Source: Nesterenkonia alkaliphila
GTDB taxonomy: Bacteria > Actinomycetota > Actinomycetes > Actinomycetales > Micrococcaceae
Direction of reading: 5' to 3'
Length of the DNA: 54,657 nt
Assembly: GCF_009758175.1 (NCBI RefSeq)
Contig: NZ_WRPM01000085.1
Span: forward strand, 1-54,657
Shown here: one piece after another, positions 36,610 to 44,983 of the stretch
Layout: each line of letters starts with the position of its first letter
How positions within the stretch are numbered: the first letter of the stretch is position 1
Translations under genes and position numbers: made by a program
The notes under the pieces: model-generated
Told to the model about the DNA's origin: nothing
The model's input: only the letters and a program-made list of their open reading frames with translations
Database searches by the model: none

Positions 36610-37014
36610 TCACCGCAGATCCTTCTGCGTTGCATACCGTTTCAGCTTCACCTCAGATGGCGGGTACCTGCGGACGTGCTTCGGCAGCTGCAGAACGGCG
36701 CTCATCAGCAGTGCCGAGACGGCCAGGGACAGCGGTAGATGCAACCACAGCGGACCACCCAGACGAGAGCCCCCGGCCACAGACTCGCTGAAGTCCCAGT
36801 TCACCTGTATGCCCCCGCATATCCCCGCCCAGAAGAGGAGGACACCCAAGAGGAACAGAACAGCAATAACCGCCAGCTCCACCCACCAATGAGCGCGGAT
36901 CTGTGACCGCCTGGCCTTATCGATGCTGTCCAGGTGCAGCAGTTGCGCAGATCGTTCCTGGGCACGCTGTCGCGTCCGCGCTCGGCGCCGCAACTCAGCA
37001 CGGCTACCCATCAC
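36610..37014 (-). CDS. Hypothetical membrane protein, pair member 2
   Basis: A 134-aa protein. A basic helical N terminus (about residues 5-40, many Arg and Gln) is followed by two transmembrane helices (about 45-68 and 92-112) and a basic tail. Its GTG/ATG start overlaps the stop of the next gene upstream (37011-37014), so the two membrane proteins are translated together. No family recognised. Confidence 0.6.
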   Translation of the reverse strand: MMGSRAELRRRARTRQRAQERSAQLLHLDSIDKARRSQIRAHWWVELAVIAVLFLLGVLLFWAGICGGIQVNWDFSESVAGGSRLGGPLWLHLPLSLAVSALLMSAVLQLPKHVRRYPPSEVKLKRYATQKDLR

Positions 37015-37319
37015 GCCGGCTCAGCCTGCTTTCGATGGGAACGCCGCAGCGCGATGCGTTTGATGATCATCCGCAGCCCCAGGTAGATGACCAGCAGAGA
37101 AGCCACCGGGAAAATGACAAACGCCATACGCGCCTGTTCCACATAGCTTTCCCAGCTTCCGCCGCCCAGAATATAAACCGCCCAGGGCATGAGCATGATC
37201 ACTGCACCAACATAGGTCACGAATAGACCCAGCAGGATACGGCCGACTCCAGGTCTCTTGGTACGAGTCAATTTCTCAGACACAGCACTATTGTCATCGA
37301 CACCTCTGTGGCTATTCAT
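37011..37319 (-). CDS. Hypothetical membrane protein, pair member 1
   Basis: A 102-aa protein with two transmembrane helices (about residues 27-50 and 65-85) and a basic C terminus. It is coupled to the following 134-aa membrane protein. The start codon choice is uncertain. No family recognised. Confidence 0.55.
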   Translation of the reverse strand: MNSHRGVDDNSAVSEKLTRTKRPGVGRILLGLFVTYVGAVIMLMPWAVYILGGGSWESYVEQARMAFVIFPVASLLVIYLGLRMIIKRIALRRSHRKQAEPA

Positions 37320-37417
37320 TCATCGTTCTTTCAGTGATCCAGGGCCTGCGGAGTGTTCCAGGAGATCTCAGACGCACCGAAGGGCTCGCCGGCACGTGGG
37401 CTCTGCGTCAGGAGCAA

Positions 37418-37803
37418 CTGCCGACGTCGAAGCTCGCGAAGGCTTTCAGCCACATCCAGTTCCATGGGCGCTCCCAAGTCCGCCTCCCCAGCGATGTTCT
37501 GCCGGCCCTGGTTCGGTTCGCCCGGCCTGCCGGTGCCCGAGACCGCGTCGCTTTGACGATCTCAAGCGACTACCCCGAAGCGGTCACGCTGGTCAGCCGC
37601 CTATATGACGAACTGGGCTTCGATGCAGTCGACAACAGCCCGCTGAGCGAGTCCTGGCGCAGCGCCCCAGGCACCCCGCATGGGATCGATCCTTTGACGG
37701 ACAAACCCGGGAAGAACTCATCTGCAACCTCCAACGGGCAACACCTCCCGAGCCCTATGGCAGGTTGTGGCACGAGATTGACGGGGTCACTGAGCCAAAA
37801 TAG
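37418..37803 (+). pseudogene. F420-dependent NADP reductase-like protein remnant
   Basis: A recognisable C-terminal part of the NADP/F420 oxidoreductase family: LAKAFSHI, ARPAGARDRVAL, ELGFDAVDNSPLSESWR and PGTP. At about 37685 the frame changes, and the ending TREELICNLQRATPPEPYGR continues in another frame to the TAG at 37801. The N-terminal nucleotide-binding part is missing. It is therefore both truncated and frameshifted. Confidence 0.7.
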
Positions 37804-38397
37804 GGCTGGCAGTCCGCTCTGCTTGCACCCGGAAGGTGCGCGCATGCCAGTTTGGGAAAGAAGGCGTAGCGAAACTGTGGGAACTCACGCCATATAGGCC
37901 AGAGTTCCCACAGTTTCGCTACAGGATCCGGAGAGTCTTAGAAGTCCCAGTTCTTGCCTTGGGGCATGAACTGGGCTGGATCTTGGGGCTTCGGCAGCTC
38001 CGCAGAACGGGCGTGTCCCCTGCGTGCCCCTCGTGCAGGAGCCTCTTTTTCGGTCGAGCTACGAGGTGTTGGCACATCAATCAGCCTACTCCCCCGGCAG
38101 CCACTCTTGCGGGGAACGCCACACCACCTGCCCGAACAAGCAGAGGAAGACATGAACCTCTTAGCGACAGTGGATGGGACCGGATGCGAGGCCGGGAGGC
38201 CTCAGCGCGCCCAGCAGCCCCTCGCCCTCTTCCCTACTCAACTACTCAACTACTCAAGCAGCAGGAACATCCACAGAGCCGATCGGTGGATCAGGGTTTA
38301 GTGTCGCGCTCATCACGGCACCTTCCCCACCGGATACAACCCTGGCGTGTCAGGCCGGAGGCACCGTTAAATGCACAGTCCCCGTAGAAGCGTGGCG
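37804..38397. other. Gene-poor stretch with inverted repeat and unrecognised coding debris
   Basis: Nearly 600 nt without an intact gene. It holds the 21-bp inverted repeat described separately. A minus-strand stretch at 37938-38153 ends in PAQFMPQGKNWDF and looks like the C terminus of some protein, but no start or family can be named. There are also three exact copies of CTACTCAA (38234-38257). Composition and broken frames suggest accumulated deletions. Confidence 0.5.
37866..37922. repeat. 21-bp perfect inverted repeat with 15-nt spacer
   Basis: The left arm starts GTAGCGAAACTGTGGG (37866-37886), and its exact complement occupies 37902-37922. The spacer is 37887-37901. It has no T-run, so it is not a typical terminator. 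It could be a leftover of paired transposon ends, a small palindromic repeat element or a protein-binding site. Confidence 0.75.
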
Positions 38398-39111
38398 TCA
38401 CCAGGGGATGGCACCGTCGTCGAAGAATCCTCCGCGCGGGCCGTCGTCGGGCAGGGTGACGAGGTGAAGGGCGATCGCAGCGCCCTGTTCGGGTGCCCGG
38501 TCGGAAGCGTGGCCGGTGAAGTCGGTGGAGACGTAACCGGGACAGCAGGCGTTGATGATCACTTTCGTGTCGGCGAGTCGGCGGGCGTATTGTGCGGTCA
38601 TGCTGTTGAGCATCGTCTTCGACGGCGCGTAGGCGGCCATCTGTGGCCCGGTCTGCAGGCTCAACGAGCCCATGTTGCTGGAGACGTTGACAATCCGCGG
38701 TGCTGGCGACTGCAGCAACAAGGGCAATACCGCGTTGGTCACCCGCACCACGCCGAAGACGTTCGTGTCCAGCACCTGACGGACCACGTCCAGGTCGAGC
38801 GTCATCGGGTCTTACGCCCCGCCGTCGCTCCTGCCACCGATGTCCGCGTTGTTGACCAGGACGTCGAGCCTGCCGGCCTCGCATCCGATAGTCGCGGCCG
38901 CGGCCGCGACACTCGCCTCGGAGGTGACGTCGAGGGCAACCCCGAACACGTCGATTCCCTGGCCGCGCAAGAGCTCGACGGCTGCCTCGCGCCTGCCGTC
39001 ATCGCGCGCACCCAGGGCGACACGGAAACCGCGTTTCCCGAGTCCTTGCGCGATGGCCAGACCGATCCCCTTGTTCGCGCCCGTGACCAGCGCTACTTTC
39101 ACTTCGTTCAT
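38398..39111 (-). pseudogene. Short-chain dehydrogenase interrupted by one in-frame stop
   Basis: The frame from ATG 39111 encodes an SDR-family NAD(P) oxidoreductase: TGANKGIGLAIAQGLGKRGF for the cofactor, NNADIGG where NNAG is usual, then LDTNVFGVVRVTNAVLPLL, NVSSNMG, and the active-site YAPSK. A TAA at 38812-38814 breaks the frame between GGRSDGGA and DPMTLDLD; both sides align to the family in the same frame. An internal ATG after the stop could give only a fragment without the cofactor site. Confidence 0.85.
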
Positions 39112-39224
39112 ACGCCCATGCTAGGAACGGGGGTAAACGTCACCTACTCGTGCAGCAGTTCAATCCGACCAACATTGCCGAGTGCCTGACGGGAGACGGA
39201 AGCGCATGACGTTCCCCTTCCTCG

Positions 39225-39518
39225 TCATGAGCGCACGAAGCTGACGATCGCGGCGAGAGTCTCGCCGGTCTTTACATCTGCGTGGATTCCTCCGGCCTGG
39301 ATGCCATCGGTGACGCAATGGTTGATGTGATCATCGGCTAGCCCGAGCGCGACCTCGTTCAGAACGGAGGTGATCCCGCCGATCTGGGTGAGGATTTCGA
39401 TTCAGTTGGTGTTGGCCTCGATCATTCGGTGAATGCCGCGGACTTGGCCTTCGATGCGTCGCAGGTGGGTCATGTAGCGGTTTTTGTCGCTGATGTATCC
39501 GTGACTGGTAGCAGCCAC
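39225..39518 (-). pseudogene. csoR: CsoR/RcnR-family metal-responsive repressor with stop at the conserved Cys
   Basis: Reading from GTG 39518 gives GYISDKNRYMTHLRRIEGQV, then RGIHRMIEANTN, a TGA at 39402-39404, then IEILTQIGGITSVLNEVALG, DDHINHCV and the C terminus. This is the CsoR helix bundle of 97 residues. The stop falls exactly where homologues have the first metal-binding Cys (as in TYCIDIL), and the His-Cys pair of HINHCV is intact. One base change from TGC or TGT explains it. The gene follows copB by 41 nt on the same strand, so its loss could make the copper operon less repressed. Confidence 0.85.
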
Positions 39519-39559
39519 AGGTCAGAGGGCGACGGTGGTAATGGTCTTATCTTCCGTGG

Positions 39560-41782
39560 CTATGCGCGTTCAAGGATGCGATCAGTGCTCACTTTGGGCC
39601 TGAGGTCCAGTCGGCGCAGCAGCTGGGCGTTGAGCGCGACGACTACGGTTGAAGTCGACATGAGGATGGCACCGACGCTCATGGGAAGTACGAATCCGAT
39701 CGGTGCCAGCACGCCTGCGGCCAGGGGTACGGCGATGAGGTTGTAGCCGGCTGCCCATGCCAGGTTCTGTTTCATCTTCCTGTAGCTGGCCCTGGAGAGG
39801 TCGATGACCGAGAGCACCGAACGGGGGTCCGAGCTGGCTAAGATGACTCCTGCAGAGCCGATGGCTACGTCGGTGCCGGCACCGATGGCGATACCCACAT
39901 CGGCCTGGGCCAGGGCGGGGGCGTCGTTGACCCCGTCGCCGACCATGGCAACCTTGCGGCCCTCATCCTGGAGCTCGGCGACTTTTGCGGCCTTGTCCTC
40001 GGGCCGGACACCGGCGAAAACCCGGTCGATACCCAGATCTGCAGCCACAGTGTCTGCGACTGCTTGGGCGTCTCCGGTGATCATCACCACCTGTGCGCCG
40101 ACAGCGTGCAGCGCGTTGACGGCGTCGCGGGACTCGGCTCGGATCTCATCAGCTAGCCGCAGGGCGCCGATGACCTTGCCGTCGGCGAGCACGTGCAGGA
40201 TGATGGCTCCCTCATTGCGCCAACCATCGGCGATGGGGAGTTCCTTGGCGTGGTGCTGGTCGAGCAGATAGGGGCCGCCGACCTCGACCACGGTGCTGGA
40301 TCCGTTGGTATTAACGGTGGCTTTGACCCCGACTGCTGGTGAGGAGGAGAAGTCCGTTGCCCGGGGCACATTGAGGTCCCGTGCGGCCGCGGCCCCGACG
40401 ATAGCGCGAGCCAGCGGGTGTTCACTGTCAGCCTCTGCCGCTGCCGCCAGCGCCAGCACCTGGTCACCAGTGCGGTCGCTGACTGGTTCGATGCCGGTGA
40501 CGGTGGGTTCACCTTTGGTGAGAGTCCCGGTCTTGTCGAATAGGACGGCATCGATGGTGCGCATGGACTCCAGTGCCAGACGGTCCTTGACCAGGACCCC
40601 ACCGCGGGCGGCACGTTCGGTAGCGATGGAGACCACCAGCGGAATTGCCAGCCCCAGAGCGTGGGGGCAGGCGATGACCAGCACTGTTACCGTGCGCACT
40701 ACCGCTGAATCCGGGAGCCCCAAGAGCATCCAGACCATCGCGGTGATAGCCGCTGCCCCCAGAGCGAACCAGAACAGCCATCCAGCGGCAGTATCGGCAA
40801 TCCGCTGCGCCCGTGAGGAAGAGGCCTGGGCATCAGCGACCAGCTTTTGGATACCAGCAAGAGCGGTATCTTCACCCACAGCACTCACCTCAACCCGCAG
40901 CCCCGAGTCAGTGGCAACCGTCCCGGCAACCACCTGTTCGCCGGTCTCGCGGCGGACGGTCTTGGATTCACCGGTGACCATGGACTCATCCATCGAGGCA
41001 CTGCCCTCGACGATCCTGCCATCGGCTGGAGCAGCGGCACCGGGACGGACGATGACCACATCCCCGACGACCAGATCGGCCGGGGCGACTGTCACGACGT
41101 TGTCCCCGTCGAGCTTCTCGGCCTCATCGGGCAGCAGGGCTGCCAACGAATCCAGCGCGGAGGTGGTGTGCGCTAAGGAGCGCATCTCAATCCAGTGGCC
41201 CAGCAGGAAGACAACCAGCAACAGCGCCATCTCCCACCAGAAGTTCAGCTCGTGATCCAAGATGCGCAGACTCGCACCCCAGGAGGCGACGAACGCCACC
41301 GTGATCGCCAGACCGATCAGCAGCATCATGCCCGGTTTTCGGTCCCGGATCTCCGAGACCGCACCGGTCAGAAACGGCCATCCGCCCCAGAGGTAGATCA
41401 CCGTGCCCAATAGCGGAGAGATCCACCACACCCAGTCTGTCTCGGGCAGGGCGTAGCCGATGACATCAGCAAACATCTCATTGAAGCCCACTACCGGGAC
41501 AGCCAGGACCAGCATGACCCAGAACAGGCGCCGGAACTGAGCGACGTGAGCATCGTAGCCACCATGGTCACCGTGACCGGCGTGGCCGCCATGACCTGTG
41601 CTGGCTCCATGACCCGGGTGATCATGGTTGTCAGAGCGACCGCCATGGCTCTCATGCCCTCCGTGAGTGTCGTGACCATCCACCACGACACTCTCTGTCC
41701 CGGCGTGGTGGTGATGGTCACCGTGTGCCTCGGCGGAGGTGTCACGCGTCGCAGGGTGGCGATTCATCTCAGAACCTGGCAT
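39560..41782 (-). CDS. copB: Copper-translocating P-type ATPase of the CopB class
   Basis: A 740-aa P1B-type ATPase. The N terminus (residues 1-75) is extremely His-rich, with HHHH, HGGHES and HGGHAGHGDHGG clusters that should bind metal, followed by membrane helices. Motifs run in order: TGES (about 270), the CPH metal-site motif in IACPHALGLAIPL (about 370), DKTGTLTKGEP (about 415), TGDAQAV and GDGVNDAPALAQADVG. CPH, not CPC, marks the CopB subgroup (P1B-3), which exports Cu(II)/Cu(I). AAGGAAG stands before ATG 41782. It lies downstream of the DUF305 gene and upstream of the broken csoR. Confidence 0.93.
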   Translation of the reverse strand: MPGSEMNRHPATRDTSAEAHGDHHHHAGTESVVVDGHDTHGGHESHGGRSDNHDHPGHGASTGHGGHAGHGDHGGYDAHVAQFRRLFWVMLVLAVPVVGFNEMFADVIGYALPETDWVWWISPLLGTVIYLWGGWPFLTGAVSEIRDRKPGMMLLIGLAITVAFVASWGASLRILDHELNFWWEMALLLVVFLLGHWIEMRSLAHTTSALDSLAALLPDEAEKLDGDNVVTVAPADLVVGDVVIVRPGAAAPADGRIVEGSASMDESMVTGESKTVRRETGEQVVAGTVATDSGLRVEVSAVGEDTALAGIQKLVADAQASSSRAQRIADTAAGWLFWFALGAAAITAMVWMLLGLPDSAVVRTVTVLVIACPHALGLAIPLVVSIATERAARGGVLVKDRLALESMRTIDAVLFDKTGTLTKGEPTVTGIEPVSDRTGDQVLALAAAAEADSEHPLARAIVGAAAARDLNVPRATDFSSSPAVGVKATVNTNGSSTVVEVGGPYLLDQHHAKELPIADGWRNEGAIILHVLADGKVIGALRLADEIRAESRDAVNALHAVGAQVVMITGDAQAVADTVAADLGIDRVFAGVRPEDKAAKVAELQDEGRKVAMVGDGVNDAPALAQADVGIAIGAGTDVAIGSAGVILASSDPRSVLSVIDLSRASYRKMKQNLAWAAGYNLIAVPLAAGVLAPIGFVLPMSVGAILMSTSTVVVALNAQLLRRLDLRPKVSTDRILERA

Positions 41783-41834
41783 TTTACTTCCTTATCCCCT
41801 TGTTACTGGAATGTGATTCGGCCTATAGCATTGT

Positions 41835-42461
41835 TCATAGTTCTTCGAGCATTTGTTCCATTTCTTCGATCTCTTCACTCTGATCGGCGATCACATTCTC
41901 TGAGAGGTCCAAGGCTTCAGGATTCTGTCCATCCTCCAGGTGCTGCTCGGCCATCGTTACTGCGCCCTCGTGGTGCATGATCATTTGCTCTAAGAACAGT
42001 CTCGAGGCGTCTGTGCCTTCGGCGTCTTCCAAGTCTGCGAGGTCTTCCTCGCTCATCATCCCGTGGCCCATATCATCATCGCCCATATCGCCGTGGTCCA
42101 TCCCCTCATGGCCACCGTTACCGGCGTCCTCCTGGTCCCATGCCTCAAGCCATGCAGTCATCTGCTCGATTTCAGGGCCCTGGGCCTCCTTGATATCTTC
42201 GGCGAGCTCAGTCACCTCGGGGTCGATATCGGTCTTAGCCAGTAGGAGGTCAGACATCTCGATTGCCTGCTCGTGGTGGACGATCATGCCGGCCGCGTAA
42301 TCAACATCGGCATCATTGAAGTCGTCCGAGACCTGGTCGTCTGTCTGTTCTGCGGAGTTCGTGTCATCCTGCTGCTGCTCTTCGGGGTCGCTGCCACACC
42401 CGGTCAGGGCAATGGCCATCAAGGTCGTTGCTGCCAAAGTGGACAGGGAAGCCTTCTTCAT
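41835..42461 (-). CDS. DUF305 lipoprotein of the copper operon
   Basis: A 208-aa exported lipoprotein. The signal peptide ends in a lipobox, LTGCG, at about residues 19-23. Two DUF305 repeats follow, each with a MIxHHE motif (MIVHHEQAIEM and MIMHHEGAVTMA), the ferritin-like helical pairs of this family. The acidic linker between them contains a Met/His/Asp-rich stretch (about 115-140: GHEGMDHGDMGDDDMGHGMM) that could bind copper. AAAGGAG lies before ATG 42461. DUF305 proteins are often found with copper and silver ATPases. It is the first gene before copB; a GTG at 42479 is an alternative start. Confidence 0.88.
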   Translation of the reverse strand: MKKASLSTLAATTLMAIALTGCGSDPEEQQQDDTNSAEQTDDQVSDDFNDADVDYAAGMIVHHEQAIEMSDLLLAKTDIDPEVTELAEDIKEAQGPEIEQMTAWLEAWDQEDAGNGGHEGMDHGDMGDDDMGHGMMSEEDLADLEDAEGTDASRLFLEQMIMHHEGAVTMAEQHLEDGQNPEALDLSENVIADQSEEIEEMEQMLEEL

Positions 42462-42548
42462 AGAAGGGGCTCCTTTCACGTGCGGGATTTTCTGGTGTCT
42501 ACATTAGTCAACCTGACGTTTTTCTGCGAACATGACTGCACCAGGAGC

Positions 42549-42574
42549 TCTTCAGAGAACCTTCATCAAAACTC
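42549..42574 (-). promoter_or_regulatory. Putative response-regulator box A, upstream of the DUF305-copB operon
   Basis: On the minus strand this 26-nt site contains TTTGATGAAGGTTCTCTGAAG. It matches the site at 46941-46966 in 23 of 26 positions and holds two TGAAG half-sites 11 nt apart, the spacing typical of OmpR-family binding. It lies about 100 nt before the DUF305 start. Confidence 0.65.
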
Positions 42575-42628
42575 CATGACCCCCTCATGGCTTACCGCGC
42601 AGGGGTCATCGTTCTCCACGATTTCCGC

Positions 42629-43708
42629 TCATAGCCGCGGTACCTGCAACACCATCTCCATGGGTCCTCGCCCGAGGCTGGCATACCACAGGGATGTGAA
42701 GGCGACCAGGGCGAGTACTGTGCCAGCTGTGGCCACGGCGCCCTCCAACAGGTCCTGTGGACCAGGTCTGATCACCGCTGCAAGTATGAATAGATGGCCG
42801 ACGTAGGCGGTGAACGCCATAACGCCCAGAGCGAGGAAAGGACGCAGCCACCACCGGTTCCACTCCTGGATTTTCAGCAGCAGTCCGAGCAGAAGAACAG
42901 CGCTTCCTATCCCGCTGATCAGCCATAAGGGCATTTGCGAGTGGCCCACTGATGTGGAGAGGCGGTCCCAGCCCACGTTATCCTGCGGCTCGCCGAAGAA
43001 GGCTACCAAGATCTGTGATGCGGCTCGACCGGCGACTGTGGCTGCTGCTCCCCAGATGATCATGCGTGTGCTTGCCACCGATGAGCGCAGGTTCTGTCGG
43101 CCTAGCCACATGCCCAGCAGGAACGGGGCACTCCACACCACCAGCGGATAGGGGCCGGTGAGCAGCATGTTGTCCAGCACCGCGGCAAAACTGTCCATCT
43201 CGGTGACAGGTGCGCGACTCAATTCTGCACCCAGGAGCATCTGGCGCAGAATCCATATCAGGGGACCTATACCGGCGGTGATTCCTGCGAACACGATCAG
43301 CAGTTTCGAGGGCGCCCGGATCAGAGGTGCTGCTAGCAGAATCAAGGAGGCATAAGTGGGCAGAATCACCGCGACACCGTGGTCCGGCACTTCAAGAGCC
43401 AGGCCTACGATAAGTAGGATAACCACTCTCCAAAGGATCGCGGCCCAGGGGATAGTCGTGTTTTCCTCTCGAGTGCGCCGTGTCAGCAAGGACATTCCAA
43501 TCCCGCCGAGAAGCACGAACAGCAGCGAAGCACGCCCATAGGGCAGGCGGTATAACACCTCGCTGAGGCTCTCACCGCCACGAGGGCCGATATTGACGGC
43601 GATCATCCCGACTACGGCCAGTCCACGTGCGGCATCAAGGGCCAGTACACGTTGCCTCTGATAAGACTGTCCGGTGCGGGCCGATCCCTGGAGGCAACCG
43701 GTCAACAA
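42629..43708 (-). CDS. DUF418/HGSNAT-like polytopic membrane protein
   Basis: A 359-aa membrane protein with about ten helices. The N-terminal RVLALDAARGLAVVGMIAVN and the Gly-rich following helices are typical of the heparan-glucosaminide acetyltransferase-like/DUF418 membrane families, which modify cell-surface molecules or act as carriers; the substrate here is unknown. The start is set at TTG 43708, six nt after GGAGGT; a GTG 51 nt further upstream is the alternative. It lies downstream of the sensor kinase, with a predicted regulator box in front, so it is probably part of the copper regulon. Confidence 0.75.
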   Translation of the reverse strand: MLTGCLQGSARTGQSYQRQRVLALDAARGLAVVGMIAVNIGPRGGESLSEVLYRLPYGRASLLFVLLGGIGMSLLTRRTREENTTIPWAAILWRVVILLIVGLALEVPDHGVAVILPTYASLILLAAPLIRAPSKLLIVFAGITAGIGPLIWILRQMLLGAELSRAPVTEMDSFAAVLDNMLLTGPYPLVVWSAPFLLGMWLGRQNLRSSVASTRMIIWGAAATVAGRAASQILVAFFGEPQDNVGWDRLSTSVGHSQMPLWLISGIGSAVLLLGLLLKIQEWNRWWLRPFLALGVMAFTAYVGHLFILAAVIRPGPQDLLEGAVATAGTVLALVAFTSLWYASLGRGPMEMVLQVPRL

Positions 43709-43802
43709 ACTCTCACCTCCGACCCTGTCCTGGTATTGAAATACGCACAGCAGATCCACAGCACGGTGACTTAGGCTAGCTCTCCTGAACTCCCAGAACA
43801 GC

Positions 43803-43830
43803 GTCAGAATTGAAGCTTCATCGAATCTTT
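43803..43830 (-). promoter_or_regulatory. Putative response-regulator box C, upstream of the DUF418 gene
   Basis: The minus strand reads TTCGATGAAGCTTC in the middle, matching 12 of 14 positions of the core of boxes A and B. It lies between the kinase stop and the DUF418 gene, about 100 nt before the latter, in the same orientation relative to its gene. The second half-site is weaker. Confidence 0.45.
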
Positions 43831-43858
43831 TTAGGAACTTCGCAACCCCGGGATAGAG

Positions 43859-44983
43859 TCACCGGCTCGAACTAGCGATGGGGAGCTCAATGGAAAACGT
43901 CGTCCCTTGACCTGGACCTTCGCTCTGAACATCCACGGTTCCCCCGTGAGCCTTGATGATTGAGCGCACGATGGCCAGACCGATACCTGAGCCGCCGTGT
44001 GCACGGTCCCGTGCTGTGTCAACGCGATAGAAGCGTTCGAAGACATGGGGAAGATGTTCAGCGGCAATTCCGTCGCCGGTATCTTTGACTTCTATCCGCA
44101 CAAATGCTCCAGCCCGAGTTACGCGCAAAGTCACTTGCCCGGCCTCTGGAGTGTGCTGGAACGCATTGTCTAGAAGATTAGTCATGACCTGGCCAATCCG
44201 GTCTTTGTCGCAGCTGAGCACTAACCCTTTCGTAGTCTCATCCGCTTCGCTCTGGAGGCTGACGCTGCCGGAGGGGTTCTTATTGCGCGCCTGAGTGATG
44301 GCGCTCTCCAGGATCTCTCCCACCGTCAGGTGTGTGTGGTGCATGCTCAACGTGCCCTCTTCGGCAGTGCTCACCAGTGAAATGTCTCGAGCCAGGCGAC
44401 TGAGGCGGTGTACTTGGTCACGGAGCATCGCCAGAGTGCTCGCATCGGGCTGCGCCACCCCGTCTGTAATTGCTTCAAGATACCCATCGACGGTGGCCAG
44501 GGGGGTCCGCATTTCATGTGCCAGATCGGAGAGAAGACGTTTCCGTGTCTGCTCAACGTGGTCCAACTTCCCTGCCATCTGGTTGAAAGCAGCGGCCAGC
44601 TCTGCAAATTCTGCGCCCATGCTGCCTTCGGGAACGCGAGCGGCATAGTCGCCCTCGGCGACGTGGACTGCGGCTTGTCGGATCCTGTTCAAGGTTCTCC
44701 CCATGCGGCGGGCAAGAAAAAAGCTGATCACTACTGAGGCGATAAACGCCGCGGCCAATGCCAACGACAGCGACAGCGTCCAGGCGGATTCAAACGCCTC
44801 TTGCGCGTGGGCCACCACAGGCGGATCTGTCGCTTCTGCCATGAGCATATGGTCATGGAAAATGGCTTGTCCGGTCAGGAAGGCGACCAACCAAGCTGCG
44901 CCTGCCCCCACCATAAGAACCAGGGCACTGGCAGCAAGCAGACGTGTACCTAGCTTCCAACCCCATTTCGGTTGAGATGCCAT
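43859..44983 (-). CDS. Sensor histidine kinase
   Basis: A 374-aa membrane kinase. Two transmembrane helices (about 15-37 and 70-92) enclose a short external loop with FHDHMLMAEATDPPVVAH, whose His and Met residues could sense metal. A HAMP domain (about 93-145) and the phosphoacceptor His in LAHEMRTPLATV (about 153) follow. The ATPase domain has NLLDNAFQHT, DTGDGI and GSGIGLAIV. The start overlaps the regulator stop. Together with the regulator it forms a CopRS/CutRS-like pair; the signal is inferred from the neighbouring copper genes. Confidence 0.93.
   Translation of the reverse strand: MASQPKWGWKLGTRLLAASALVLMVGAGAAWLVAFLTGQAIFHDHMLMAEATDPPVVAHAQEAFESAWTLSLSLALAAAFIASVVISFFLARRMGRTLNRIRQAAVHVAEGDYAARVPEGSMGAEFAELAAAFNQMAGKLDHVEQTRKRLLSDLAHEMRTPLATVDGYLEAITDGVAQPDASTLAMLRDQVHRLSRLARDISLVSTAEEGTLSMHHTHLTVGEILESAITQARNKNPSGSVSLQSEADETTKGLVLSCDKDRIGQVMTNLLDNAFQHTPEAGQVTLRVTRAGAFVRIEVKDTGDGIAAEHLPHVFERFYRVDTARDRAHGGSGIGLAIVRSIIKAHGGTVDVQSEGPGQGTTFSIELPIASSSR

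Noticed and set aside
37938-38153. Minus-strand ORF ending in PAQFMPQGKNWDF
   Set aside because: The ending looks protein-like, but the upstream part is irregular, no start fits and no family is recognised. Listed only as debris.
38234-38257. Three exact copies of CTACTCAA as a possible CRISPR or iteron start
   Set aside because: The units are only 8 bp, directly adjacent, without spacers, and stand in a debris region. This is a short tandem repeat.
39402-39404. TGA in csoR read as selenocysteine
   Set aside because: The position would suit Cys or Sec, but only a weak short stem follows and no selenocysteine genes are in the window. Neighbouring genes are decaying with TAA and TGA alike, so a plain nonsense change is simpler.
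32506-39518. Insertion sequences as the cause of the broken genes
   Set aside because: No transposase gene or target duplication could be recognised here; the defects are stops, small deletions and frameshifts.
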